18,130 nucleotides of DNA, from contig WKLE02000400.1 of assembly GCA_014885115.2 (NCBI GenBank), positions 36,904 to 55,033 on the forward strand, given 5' to 3'. Below the pieces are notes generated by a model. That model did not search any database and had not been told where the DNA came from. It saw only the letters and a program-made list of their open reading frames with translations. The stretch is from Asterionellopsis glacialis (Eukaryota; Bacillariophyta; Plagiogrammaphyceae; Rhaphoneidales; Asterionellopsidaceae). Position numbers and translations under genes: made by a program. This document shows, in pieces, positions 7,978 to 17,949 of this stretch. Numbering within the stretch: the first letter of the stretch is position 1; every line of letters starts with the position of its first letter.

Positions 7978-9549
7978 TCTCTCAGCAAAGTGAAAGACGT
8001 TTCAGTCCACATGGAAGACAGTCCTCTTTTGGGCGCGAACAAAATCGGAGTAAGCGCTCCTCATCAAGGTCGGCTCGTTCGTCTTCTTGCTGCGGGTGCA
8101 GCACTCTTCATGCTTCTGGTTACTTTGAAACATGACAAGCCAACTCAAAACAAGAGCGCTTACAATTTTCCTGCCAGCATTCAACAGCAAGGATCAGCTG
8201 TCCCAGATGTTGTGCTGAGTCAGAAGATCATGGCATTGGTGCAACATTCTGCTGAGCTTTCGGCCTTGGCCTACGAGAATGACCCTAAGTCTAAAGATAT
8301 GGGTGCGCCTTATGACATTCAAGTTTTCATTGACGAACCCGATGAAGCTCTTGTAGCCAAACGAGATGGATATTGCTTTGGTGCCTTCCGTGGAACAACC
8401 TTGACACTCGAAGACTGGAGACAAAATATCCGCCCCGGAAAGGAGCCTATTTGTGATAAAGATGGGGTCTGCTGCGAAACTCGTCAGGGTTTCTTTGATG
8501 CATATATGTAAGTATTATGAAATATAAGTGGATAGATTTTTTGTGGGAATCGTTTATCTTTCATTATTTTTCTTACTAAAGAAAGATTGTTTTTTGCTTC
8601 ATAAAAATTTTATTTTTGACGTGCATTTTGCAGGACGCCGTACCACGAGCCGTGGGAAAAAGCCATGCGTGCTTGCGCTGCGACTTGCACAAATCCCATG
8701 GAATGCGTCGTTCTAACCGGGCACTCCCAGGGTGGGTCCATCGCAGCCGTGGCATCCGTTGCCCTGGCCGACTTGGCTCCTTTAACAATCACTTTTGGGC
8801 AGCCTTATACCTTGGATTTTCCATGTGCACGCATCGACAGTGAGCGCTTCTACAGGTTTATCAACACGGAAGGAGATGACGATGGTATCGTCTACGATCC
8901 AGTTTCTTTCATTCCTGGACTTGGTGCTGATGCTTTTGGTCACACAATCATCTTGTCAAATGATCATACCGGTGTAGCTTATATTGGTTTAGATGCCCAA
9001 GATTACTTTTCACCTCTCGATCTATCTGCAGCTGCACACAACATGCAAGGAACCGAGGAATACCCTGGATACCTGGACCGTGTCAACACCTTAGTTGAAA
9101 GTGGTTCTTTCCCTATCCGTAATGACGGATACGTTGCAGGCTCTCTCTGTTCTGACGGTAAAGAATGCCAGAGTGGTATTTGTGAAAGTGAGACCACCTG
9201 GGCTAACGAACGTTGTGTTGGTGTTGAGTGCACAGCAGACAGTGACTGTGATACGGGTAGGTGTGATAGTGGAATTTGCCTCCCCAAACTCGGATCTTGT
9301 CAAACTTGCGATGAAGATACCGATTGTAAGGGAGGCCGGTGTCTTGGCTTTCCGCATTACGTGTGCTCAGGGCCTGAAGGACTCATGGACACCAATTGTG
9401 CATGTAACTTCGACAGAGATTGCCGAACTGGCAAGTGCGAGGGAATTCTAGATTTCACTTGTGAGGCATTATCCCCCCCCGGCGCTAGGTGCAATGAAGA
9501 TAGCGACTGCCAATCAGGTTCTTGTTCATGGTGGTTCTCTTGTAACTAA
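7975..9549 (+). CDS. Class 3 lipase B: type II membrane protein with Cys-rich repeats
   Basis: Two exons, 7975-8507 and 8634-9549, give 482 residues. From PDVVLSQKIM onward it is a close paralog of lipase A with every landmark kept at a 40-residue offset: Ser209 in GHSQGG, Asp266 in YDPVSFIPG and His313 in AAAHNMQG. The five C-x5-C-x4-C repeats follow. The ends differ. B has no cleavable signal peptide. It starts with a hydrophilic leader containing EDSPLL (14-19) and a membrane segment at about 34-51 (LVRLLAAGAALFMLLVTL), which predicts a type II signal anchor. It stops right after the last shared Cys-Asn, with no C-terminal helix. Reading on in other frames does not recover A's helix, so the short end does not look like a frameshift. 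B looks G+C-richer than A. As in A, the lipid substrate is unknown; vacuolar sorting by the dileucine motif is inference. Confidence 0.93.
8508..8633 (+). other. Intron of lipase B (126 nt, phase 2)
   Basis: The donor is GTAAGTA and the acceptor TTTTGCAG. Splicing joins AT to G to make a Met codon and continues in frame as MTPYHEPWEKAMRAC. Position and phase are the same as in lipase A, but length and sequence differ, so the intron predates the duplication. Confidence 0.93.
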
Positions 9550-10047
9550 ATCCCCTAAGAATGGCTACAATGCCACGGGCAAAAATTCTCGCGTAATTGA
9601 TTTGAAAAGTATGTATAGCTTTAACTATATAAAAACAATATTTTTAAAGGATCAAAAGATATTGAAAGATTCAAGTTTGTTTGTACTTCACATCGATTTT
9701 TCTCGTCTATGATATCCCAATTTATGTCGACGTCATCCCGAAAGTACAAATAATGACACAAGAACTGTAGAGTCTGTCAACTGAGTTTCGAGCAAACAAG
9801 GAAAACCGTCTTTGTCGTGCGATTTCGTCCGCATAGAAAATTTCCGCAATTGTCTGTTTTTTTTTTTTAAAACAACACTTTTTACATTTATAAATTACAT
9901 AATGTATACTCAAACACTGAACTACTTTTCTGCATTTGGTATAAAATCATTTAACCCAAGGATGGATGTCCTAAAACCTACATCAACTCACGTTCTCTTC
10001 TCTTTTTTCTACTCTTTTTCTTTTTCTCTCCTCACTTGGTTTGTATG
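9550..10047. other. Convergent intergenic region, no gene seen
   Basis: This region of about 500 bases lies between the 3' ends of lipase B (+) and the glutamate-synthase-like gene (-). It holds a poly-T run near 9858-9868 and a strong pyrimidine tract at about 9990-10037, which is purine-rich on the minus strand just past that gene's stop. I found no conserved coding frame. Confidence 0.5.
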
Positions 10048-12108
10048 TTAGACAATCCTTGCTACTTCGCCGTCTTCCAAATCCCATGCTTCTAGAAGAC
10101 GTTTTGGTCCTTTACCTTCTAATAACTCACCCTGTTTCACTTGTAAATGTTCATAGACATCGCCGTAATGTCTAGATTTACCAACACCAACACGTTTTAC
10201 GACCATTCTAGGATTAATTTCAGCCCACGATGAAACACCTGTAGCTTCCATAACTTCCGTACATGCATGGACTGTTTCACGATGAAAGTTGGCGACACGT
10301 ACTTGCTTCGTGGTTGGGTCTAAACCCCAACTTAAATCTGGATTAGACGTTGTGATACCCGTTGGACATGTATTGGTATTGCATTTCAATGCTTGGATGC
10401 AACCTAATGAAAATAAAAACGATCTTGCTGCATTGCATACATCTGCACCTAGGGCAAATGTTTTAAACATGGAAAATCCTGTCAATACCTTACCACTTCC
10501 AATCAGGGCAATCTTGGAATTAGCCTTATTGATTGGATCACGTAATCCAGCACCCACCAATGTGGCATGGACAAATGACAAACCTTCGTGCAATGGTGTA
10601 CCAATAGAGTTACTAAATTCAGGTGGTGCTGCACCTGTACCACCCTCACCACCATCTACTGTAATGAAGTCTGGATGTATACCCGTTTGAAGAAACGAAT
10701 GTACCAGGGCAGTGAATTCTTCAGGTTGGCCTACACATAGTTTAATCCCCACGGGCTTCCCATCAGACAATGTGCGTAATTGCTGAATAAAGTTACATAA
10801 TTCTGTAGGGTTGGAAAAGGCTGAATGTGATGGTGGTGAATTACAATCATGTTGTACTGGATATGGTAAATTACGCGCTTCCGCTATTTGAGGTGTAATT
10901 TTTTCTTTAGGTAACATCCCCCCATGAGCTGGTTTAGCACCTTGGGATAATTTAATTTCAATCATTTTGGCATACTTCGAATTTTCTTGAAACAATTCGG
11001 GATCAAATATACGTTCACCCTTCTCATTAAAGGTACCTGCACCAAAGTAGGCTGTCCCTATATTCCATACTAAATCACCACCACCCTCACGATGGTATCT
11101 ACTAATACCGCCTTCACCTGTATTATGGTAAAAGTTACCAAGTTTGGCACCACTTGACAGAGCTACGATAGCACGATCTGACAGTGCACCGTATGACATG
11201 GCACTTATGTTTAGTAAGGATGATGAATATGGTTGTGTCACTAACGGATTATTCTTCCCAATGACAACACGTTGTTCTTCAAGTTTGGTTGGGTACAAGG
11301 AATGATTAATCCATTCATACCCCACAGCTTCTGTATTACGCTTGGTACCAAAGGGCATGGATGAATTATCACCCTTGGCGCGTTTGTAGGCAATAGCACG
11401 ATGTCCTCTACTAAAGGGTACGGCCTCATCATCACCTTCTACAAAGTATTGACGTATTTCAGGCCGTATAGATTCCAATATATATCTCATATTTCCCAAA
11501 ACTGGAAAATTACGACGTATAGTTTGACTCTTTTGATTCATATCTTGTATACCCACATACCAGTAAGCAGCTGTTATCGATGTAAGCGTTGCAGGTACGA
11601 TCATGTAATGTTCAAACCCCGTAGCTGGGAAAGATAGTGCAGATACTGCTGTTAATGCATATCCCACCTTACGAAATAATGGACGATTCCAATGTTCTAT
11701 GAAATCTGGAAGTCCTGCACTTTCAGAACGTATATGAACCCTTGGTTTGTCCTTGTTACCTTCCTCAAGAGAAGGGGTGGTTGAAAACATCCTATGTTGT
11801 CCTGCTATTTTGAATGATGCTTTCATTTGCTGCTTCTGCCATAATGCGACTTGGGTATTTTTCGGCACATTACCAACCATAAAAGATGAAAAAGAGTTGG
11901 TCGTACTCGATGGTGACGACGCCGAGAGCGGTAATGATGTCATGGTTGCTGCTGCAACGACTGTATAATTATTCCTACCTCCAGCATGCAAAAGAGAAAG
12001 ATTTCGATGGCCATGATGCCAACATGATGATTTTACCAATCCATTCAGACATTGCTGCTGTTGATGCCGTATAGCACCACCAACTCTTGAAAATGCTTGC
12101 ATCATCAT
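10048..12108 (-). CDS. FMN-binding glutamate-synthase-domain protein, probably mitochondrial
   Basis: The protein is 686 residues with no intron. Residues 1 to about 115 are rich in Arg, Ser, Gln and Met, short of acidic residues, and end in RMFSTTPS, a typical mitochondrial presequence cleavage context. Residues about 148-186 contain one or two hydrophobic segments, as in bacterial relatives of this stand-alone type. The catalytic Glu_synthase/FMN domain follows: KLSQGAKPAHGGMLP (386-400), FITVDGGEGGTGAAPPEF (481-498), and an ALIGSGKVLTG phosphate-binding strand. C570-x5-C576-x4-C581, in GCIQALKCNTNTCPTGI, matches the three 3Fe-4S ligands of glutamate synthase. The N-terminal glutaminase domain and the GltB C-terminal beta-helix domain are absent. 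In full GOGATs this domain reduces 2-oxoglutarate plus ammonia-derived iminium to glutamate. Without a glutaminase the reaction here is unproven. Bacterial YerD-like proteins share the layout. Confidence 0.92.
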   Translation of the reverse strand: MMMQAFSRVGGAIRHQQQQCLNGLVKSSCWHHGHRNLSLLHAGGRNNYTVVAAATMTSLPLSASSPSSTTNSFSSFMVGNVPKNTQVALWQKQQMKASFKIAGQHRMFSTTPSLEEGNKDKPRVHIRSESAGLPDFIEHWNRPLFRKVGYALTAVSALSFPATGFEHYMIVPATLTSITAAYWYVGIQDMNQKSQTIRRNFPVLGNMRYILESIRPEIRQYFVEGDDEAVPFSRGHRAIAYKRAKGDNSSMPFGTKRNTEAVGYEWINHSLYPTKLEEQRVVIGKNNPLVTQPYSSSLLNISAMSYGALSDRAIVALSSGAKLGNFYHNTGEGGISRYHREGGGDLVWNIGTAYFGAGTFNEKGERIFDPELFQENSKYAKMIEIKLSQGAKPAHGGMLPKEKITPQIAEARNLPYPVQHDCNSPPSHSAFSNPTELCNFIQQLRTLSDGKPVGIKLCVGQPEEFTALVHSFLQTGIHPDFITVDGGEGGTGAAPPEFSNSIGTPLHEGLSFVHATLVGAGLRDPINKANSKIALIGSGKVLTGFSMFKTFALGADVCNAARSFLFSLGCIQALKCNTNTCPTGITTSNPDLSWGLDPTTKQVRVANFHRETVHACTEVMEATGVSSWAEINPRMVVKRVGVGKSRHYGDVYEHLQVKQGELLEGKGPKRLLEAWDLEDGEVARIV

Positions 12109-12923
12109 TTGTAAGTATGATCAAACGATATACAATACGATACAGTTTTACTGCGTTAGCGGTGTCGCCTTACTACAATCTTGTCTCTCTCGAGCTGTCA
12201 AGTGTTTGACTTTTCAACTGCTACCCCTAATGTTCTGTTCAATCTAACCCAGCTACGAAAGATACCAAGTTGAATTTTACAGTATCGTCGTCACTTGTTT
12301 TTTTCCTCAGAGGCGTCTATATCAATGTTATAAGTTGATGACCAGTCTCTTTTCGGAACTCTCTAAAGCAGAATATCTTGATTGGCAAGTGCGAGGCTGT
12401 TTAGAACCCAGTTGAGAGAGTCTGGTGAAGCGAGCCATCACCCAAAGAAACGAACCTTTTCGTCTAATAATAGCACGAGTTTTTCAAAAGTCAAAGATTC
12501 CAAGAAGAAATCTTTTTTGAAATCGTCATTTCTACTGTAAAATTACTTTATAAATCACGTACGTTAACAGGTTGTCTTGGCTTTGGTTTTCTGGTCTGCA
12601 AATTCTCCCCCTCACTCTAGAGAGAGAAAGTAACGATGAAAAGCATTCAATATAAGGTCTACTACAAGAACTGGAAATAATGGAAGACTTGCTGATAATG
12701 AGACGTGGTGAAAGAAGAATCCCAATCGCAGCTGTAAATACACACTCTAGGAAAAAGAGTCTGTTGAATTATTTCAGTGTAAAGGTTTTGATTAGCACAG
12801 GTCTTTTTTAAAAATTCTAGCTTTTATGAACTTAAATAGTTTCACGAGTACTGTATGCATCCAAGTGGATAAAATGAACCATATTTTGTAATACATTTGT
12901 CCGGCTACATAGTAAACATTTTT
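12109..12923. other. Intergenic region, no gene seen
   Basis: This 815-base gap lies upstream of the glutamate-synthase-like gene and downstream of the oxidoreductase gene; both are on the minus strand. It is AT-rich, with short purine/pyrimidine runs such as CTCTAGAGAGAGAAAG near 12617. No reading frame of note and no RNA gene was recognised. Confidence 0.45.
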
Positions 12924-14162
12924 TTATTTTGTTATACGGACAACAATCTTCCCTTGTACTCTTCTACCAAGGATAGCATCAAACCCACTTTGGACACCTT
13001 CGGGGGTAAATTCTTTTACTTCTGAAACAATAGGTTTGACTTTCCCCTCCTCTGCCCAATCCTTCAATTGATGAAGCTCCCTTGAGGAACGAGGGAATCG
13101 GACCCAAAAGAGTTTGTTTTGCGTCTTCCAACAATCGAATGGTTTACCATTTGAAAACAGTAGCGGAATAGTTCGTTCACAACCAGCCTTGATCCAATCT
13201 TTGGTAGGACCACCAATTCGTAAATATGACCCATCTAAAAGAGAAGTAGGGTAATGGTGCGATGTAATGCTTTGTTCATAATTTTGTTTGGTATCACGTG
13301 GATCACCACTTGATACACAATCCAATACTAAATCAAATGGTTTACCAATACGTGATGCACAATCTTGTAAATCGGTAATGACCTGACCACGTGTATAATC
13401 TACAATATAGTCTGCACCTCTCCTTCGGACAAAGTCCTTGTTACGGTCACTACAAACAGTTGTCACAGATGTTGCACCAAGTGCCTTGGCAACCTGTATG
13501 GCCATATGACCTACACCCCCACTCCCACCAATAATTAATACAGACGTTTGTTCCTTCCGAGACGATATATAGGGTGACATACTTTGCAGAGACGTCAATC
13601 CGACCAGTGGAAATGCGGCAGCTTCTTCCATGGTCAAACATGTCGGTTTGAAATATAATTGATCCAAGGGTGCCACTACATATTCGGACAAGGATCCATG
13701 AAAGGGTGGCATTGTACCAAAGACTTGATCACCTACTTTATAATATCCTGATGACGATGGAGGACATTGGACAATTTGACCTGCAAAATCAAATCCTGGG
13801 GTTTTACGTTGTAAATACCATTGGACGAGTCGTTTCCCTCGTTTCCAGGAATTCGGTACCTTATCACCCATGACATCCTTGGCATCTACAGGATTTAATC
13901 CAACACAATGCACTTTGACTAATACTTTATTACGAGGAATTTGACAAGGTATTGGCCGTGTGATCATTTCAACGTGACCCTTGTCACCGTAAATAATAGA
14001 TTTCATCATGTTGTTATGGTTTCTTCTTGTTGTAGTACGTGTGCGTTTAGAATCAATGGTTCTTGTCGATAAGGCCGAAGAACTTACAGATAGGAAAATG
14101 AATGAAGATAGGAATAGGATTAGAGGAATGGTAATTTTAGTCATGACGCTAACTTGACACAT
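12924..14162 (-). CDS. Medium-chain NADPH dehydrogenase, quinone-oxidoreductase-like, with signal peptide
   Basis: The protein is 412 residues with no intron. It starts with a hydrophobic signal sequence (MTKITIPLILFLSSFIFLSV, 7-26; Met7 is a possible alternative start). VSSSA-LSTRT follows, then a Ser/Thr/Arg-rich stretch. The MDR fold begins at about 53: VGLNPVDAK (88-95) and PGFDFAG (122-128) in the catalytic part, then VLIIGGSGGVGHMAIQVAKA (208-227) with the GGSGGVG nucleotide-binding loop, and VQGKIVVRI at the end. The Cys ligands of zinc alcohol dehydrogenases are missing, so it belongs with the zinc-free quinone oxidoreductase / RTN4IP1-like branch, which reduces quinones or enones with NADPH. 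The leader could be a diatom bipartite plastid presequence with Leu in place of the usual Phe at the ASAF-type site; this is inference. It is divergent from the glycosyltransferase-like gene. Confidence 0.92.
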   Translation of the reverse strand: MCQVSVMTKITIPLILFLSSFIFLSVSSSALSTRTIDSKRTRTTTRRNHNNMMKSIIYGDKGHVEMITRPIPCQIPRNKVLVKVHCVGLNPVDAKDVMGDKVPNSWKRGKRLVQWYLQRKTPGFDFAGQIVQCPPSSSGYYKVGDQVFGTMPPFHGSLSEYVVAPLDQLYFKPTCLTMEEAAAFPLVGLTSLQSMSPYISSRKEQTSVLIIGGSGGVGHMAIQVAKALGATSVTTVCSDRNKDFVRRRGADYIVDYTRGQVITDLQDCASRIGKPFDLVLDCVSSGDPRDTKQNYEQSITSHHYPTSLLDGSYLRIGGPTKDWIKAGCERTIPLLFSNGKPFDCWKTQNKLFWVRFPRSSRELHQLKDWAEEGKVKPIVSEVKEFTPEGVQSGFDAILGRRVQGKIVVRITK

Positions 14163-14810
14163 GCGACTTGGCTATCATTTAGGAATACCATGCGAAACGA
14201 AAATCATCTAAACCTACCAACAGAGAGAGATTGTGTTTTTCGTCAACGATGTGTCTGTTTATTTTGAGTGTAAATATGTTGTGTTCGTTGAGATAAACCC
14301 GCTGTCTCTCTTTTTTTTTTTTAAAGGTGGGATAGAAATCAATCGTGTGCTTGCTTGATCGTTTGTGTTCTTTCGAACAATAACCCTTACCTCCTGTGAT
14401 TTTTTATACGAACGATCTAAGCGAAGAATCAAAATTTAGGGATAAGCAGCTTTAACTCAATCAAGTTAACCCGCTTTGGAATCTTTACATAATATATTAT
14501 AATGAAACGAGCGAGCCAGTCGCGAAACACCCCCGAAATTCAAAATCTCAAACCGGTTATTCATATCATCATTGTCAAATTCTTGAACTTGCCAAGGAGC
14601 AATAACGACACAATCAACCAAGAGGCATTGCGGTGTCGATGATCAAAAAGATACATGCTTATTGAAACAAACTCCATCAGCACAAGCTTGTAGAGTCTAG
14701 AGTCTACTTTTGAGCAATCTTATAGTTACGGAGTCTAGCTGTAGGGATTTGGGCCAAAAAAAACGAGTACTCGTACAGTCAGTGTAGTCGAAAGAGTTGT
14801 TGAAACAAAA
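14163..14810. other. Divergent intergenic region, no gene seen
   Basis: These 648 bases lie between two divergent start codons, so both promoters should be here. The region holds a poly-T run near 14311-14322 and short direct repeats of TAGAGTC around 14690-14705. The small open frame at 14735-14977 (-) overlaps the start of the next gene and is not called. Confidence 0.45.
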
Positions 14811-16462
14811 ATGAAAACTAACAGTTCCACCAGTGTTTCAGAACGACGTACAAGACCAATCCCCATGATTATCAAATGCATGGTTGGAAGTCTTTCTCTA
14901 TTTGGATTAGTGGTATGCACAATATCATCCTTATCTAGAAAGGAAAGAGTTGGATCATTCTTTGTGTTACCAATCAAGTTTCCTACGGATCATTTCTTCT
15001 TTCCAACAACAGCAGCAGCAACAACAGCACAAAGAAGAAAACTATTGGATCTGCAACATCAAGATGTGTCCAATTATGATCGAACGGTACCTTTTCCACT
15101 TTTCGATGTATCCACATATACTGTAATGGGTCCATCTCATTTTCCGAAACCTACTCGTATAGCAGCAGTACAAGGTGGTGATGAGACGAAAAAGAAAAAC
15201 GTACAACCAATCTTGAAACCTACATATGGGTCACACCGTCCAGATGTAGATGCTATCTTTATATTTGCGACTGAATACCCATTGCACAATTATATGTGTT
15301 TTTTAGAAACATTACGTCAAACAGGATACGACGGTGATGTTGTCATGGCAGTATCGATTCAGGATGTAGATCCACAACGGAATGCAAATACATTTGACTA
15401 TTTGACCAACGAACCCCACACTGTCATTTATGTAGTTGAATTGTCATGCTTTAATGCCGAAGGTGAAGCTGTCTCGAGTGCCAAGGGTGGGATGAGAGTC
15501 TGTCAAATACATAATTTGTTTGGTCAAGTCGACGACGACGAAGGCAAGGATCAAAAACTCCAGCCTTTACCAGATCCAAGACCACCTCGTACACTACAAA
15601 CCACACGCTACGAATTGTACTGGATATGGAGTTTACAATATAATTTAAATTCGTGGATTATGCTTGTGGATGCAAGAGATTCATTCTTTCAAACAAATCC
15701 CTTTCAACATGTACCACGTGATGATATGGAGGAAACAAAAAAGACACAAGGAATCTTGCATTTCTTTGGGGTAAGTAGTCATTATTTCTCGATTTTCCTT
15801 TACTATATGGAATCATTGCTCTCTCTCTTTCTTTTTAAAAAATTTCTCACCTATTGACTTTGTTGATGTAATTTCATGATTACCGCAATATCTTTTGTAC
15901 AATAAAGGAAAATACAGAAGCAACTCGTATTGGGTTATCCAAGAAAAATAAACAATGGATTACCACAGCCTATGGTAATGTTGTTTCTGCTGCATTGGAA
16001 GATAAACCTACCATATGCTCAGGATCCACCATGGGTGAACAAATTGCCATTGAAACCTACTTGCGTGCCATGGTAGCCGAAAGTGACGAATCCGGTGTTG
16101 TCTTGGTTGGTGCAGATCAAGGATTTCACAACTTTTTATATTATTCCAATAAACTTGCCAATGCAGCAACTATATCCAAAATTGTGGTCTTTGCACAAGG
16201 TGAAGGTGCTATTAACAACTTGGGTGCCATGAGAACGAAGGAATTGAATGAATGGGGAAATGGTAAATTACTAGGAGATAAAGAAGAAGAAGAAGACAAT
16301 GGTATGACAGTCTACAATTGGGATGGCTCACCAAGTCCTGTGGTGCATCAATTTGATCGTCACAAACAATTAAGTAATTACATGTACAAACGTAAAGCAT
16401 CCGAATTCCAACAAAAATGGCGGCAGGAAAAGCAAGAACGAGCGAATACGGATAAGAAGTAA
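14811..16462 (+). CDS. Glycosyltransferase-like type II membrane protein
   Basis: Two exons, 14811-15770 and 15908-16462, give 504 residues. The N terminus has a short basic leader and one membrane helix (about 17-40), then a Gln/Ala/Thr-rich stem, the usual layout of Golgi type II transferases. The lumenal part has the GT-A look: DAIFIFATEYPLHNYMCFLE (147-166), WIMLVDARDSFFQTNPF (282-298) with DARD as the DxD-like metal and sugar-nucleotide motif, and LHFFGENTEATRIG across the splice junction. PTICSGSTMG (354-363), GADQGFHNFLYY (388-399), INNLGAMR and SPVVHQFDRH follow. The same motif order occurs in plant proteins annotated as glycosyltransferases of unknown specificity (At5g12260-like, from memory). 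Donor and acceptor sugars are unknown. The C terminus is a short charged helix ending KQERANTDKK. Very likely a real gene; the enzyme activity is inferred. Confidence 0.86.
15771..15907 (+). other. Intron of the glycosyltransferase-like gene (137 nt, phase 0)
   Basis: The donor is GTAAGTAG. The acceptor is AATAAAG, which lacks a pyrimidine just before the AG; the pyrimidine-rich stretch TCTTTTGTAC lies a few bases further upstream. The alternative AG at 15916-15917 would shift the frame. Using 15907 gives HFFG followed by ENTEATRIG, an uninterrupted conserved block. Confidence 0.85.
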
Positions 16463-16617
16463 GGAAAAATTCTAGTGAATAATTTTATAAAGGGAGGGCA
16501 TGTACAACTTTACAAATGTTGTGATCATTTTAAATTGAATATTCTACTTGAGAAAGATGTGAGTACTAGAGCACTAAGAAAAGCCATCTCATCTCTAAAT
16601 ATTTATTTCACAAGTTG

Positions 16618-16770
16618 CTATAAAAGCTCTGCAATCTTTTCAAGCTCATTGGTGTCGATTCCATTGTGTTGTTCTATTGGCATTTTAAAGATTCTTTCTG
16701 GTGTGCAGCGACAAACAGCATAAATGTGTGGACCATAGCTATAGACAGTACAAATATATGGATGTTGCAT
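16618..16770 (-). CDS. Possible small ORF or gene remnant (50 residues)
   Basis: A minus-strand frame opens with ATG at 16770 and stops with TAG at 16618-16620. The composition looks more protein-like than that of the surrounding frames, e.g. YGPHIYAVCRCTPERIF and MPIEQHNGIDTNELEKIAEL near the C terminus. An in-frame TAA lies just upstream of the ATG. Further upstream, other minus frames also look partly protein-like (e.g. RIIPLFIPEKAG), as if a longer gene had decayed. I recognise no family. It may be a remnant or chance. Confidence 0.17.
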   Translation of the reverse strand: MQHPYICTVYSYGPHIYAVCRCTPERIFKMPIEQHNGIDTNELEKIAELL

Positions 16771-17949
16771 CGATGTTTACCACGAAGTGCAGTTGGCACG
16801 AAATGCTAAGGTGTCGGAACCCATGCTATAGACTCACCAGCCTTTTCAGGTATGAAAAGAGGAATGATCCTATGGCGTCTCTCGCTCAGTAATGACAATT
16901 ATACCTATCATTGACCACACAAAGAGGTACGGTTATCATCCGAGAGGCCAAAGTTATTTTGGCAATGAAACTGTAGCCATAAAGTGAATAAAAAATGAAA
17001 GTAAAATATGGTTGAGAACTAGCAGTCAAAAATGATTTTTATTGTGGTGGCTAATGACTGGTCCCATCACCTCTCCATTCTTTTTCGGAAAATAATAATA
17101 TCCTCAGAACATGTTGGAACAAAGAAATATTCTCTCAAAAAGCCGGTTAAGCTCTACATCGGTCGAAAGATGGTGTTTTGCTTTGTATTTCTTCCCTGGA
17201 TATTGTCTTGTTTGACACAAGAATTTCAACGTGACGATTTGTAGACCTACGTGCCTGGTATGTTTTTTTAGCAAATATACGTGGGATAGACTTACCATGC
17301 GTATTAATTATTAATGGCTTGCCGAAAAGGTTCTTTCAAATCAGACAGTCATCTCTCATTTAGAAAGTAGAAAAGAAACATCACAAAACCATCTTCATGG
17401 TGATGGATAGAAGTTGTTTGGTTGACAACAACTCATGTTTGTGTTTGTGGCCATACAGATTTCATCTGGAAAATTTTGCCTGCTGTGAAAACGCAAGCAA
17501 ACAGACAGGAAAAAATGAGTGACCCCGGAGGTGTTTCAGGTTTCAGGTGCTGTTTCAGATGCAAGTTGACTGCGCTTGTTTTCGCGCGAAGAAGATTTTT
17601 TTCTCTCGTGAATCGCGGACAAACAGTACCGTCTAACAGACGGTAGGACCTAGTCCTAGTGAGGTAACCGAGTAAGGCGTTGCATTATTGCTCATTTTTT
17701 TTTAAATCTCTCGCGCAACCTTTGTCAGCAGAGCTAGACGGGGCAACATATGGAGGGCAAAGCATGGTGTTTTCCTTGTGCCAACAAAATATGTGCTCTG
17801 CTCTACTTTTTTACGTATTTATATTGTGTCGCTAGATATTTTGTTTGGAATGTTACAGACCCATTGTTGGATACTGGATACTAGCCTGTACTAGACCTAT
17901 TTTTTGCTTGTAGTTGGTGCATGTAAATGAGTGTCTTCTTGCTACTTTG

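Noticed and set aside
9461..9712. Frame running past the lipase B stop, as a possible lost membrane tail
   Set aside because: The continuation has no hydrophobic helix like that of lipase A, so a simple frameshift does not explain B's shorter end.
10289..10690. 133-codon plus-strand open frame
   Set aside because: It is antisense to the conserved FMN domain of the glutamate-synthase-like gene and has no domain of its own.
17422..17646. 74-codon plus-strand frame near the right end
   Set aside because: It has no ATG at its start, no domain and low-quality composition.
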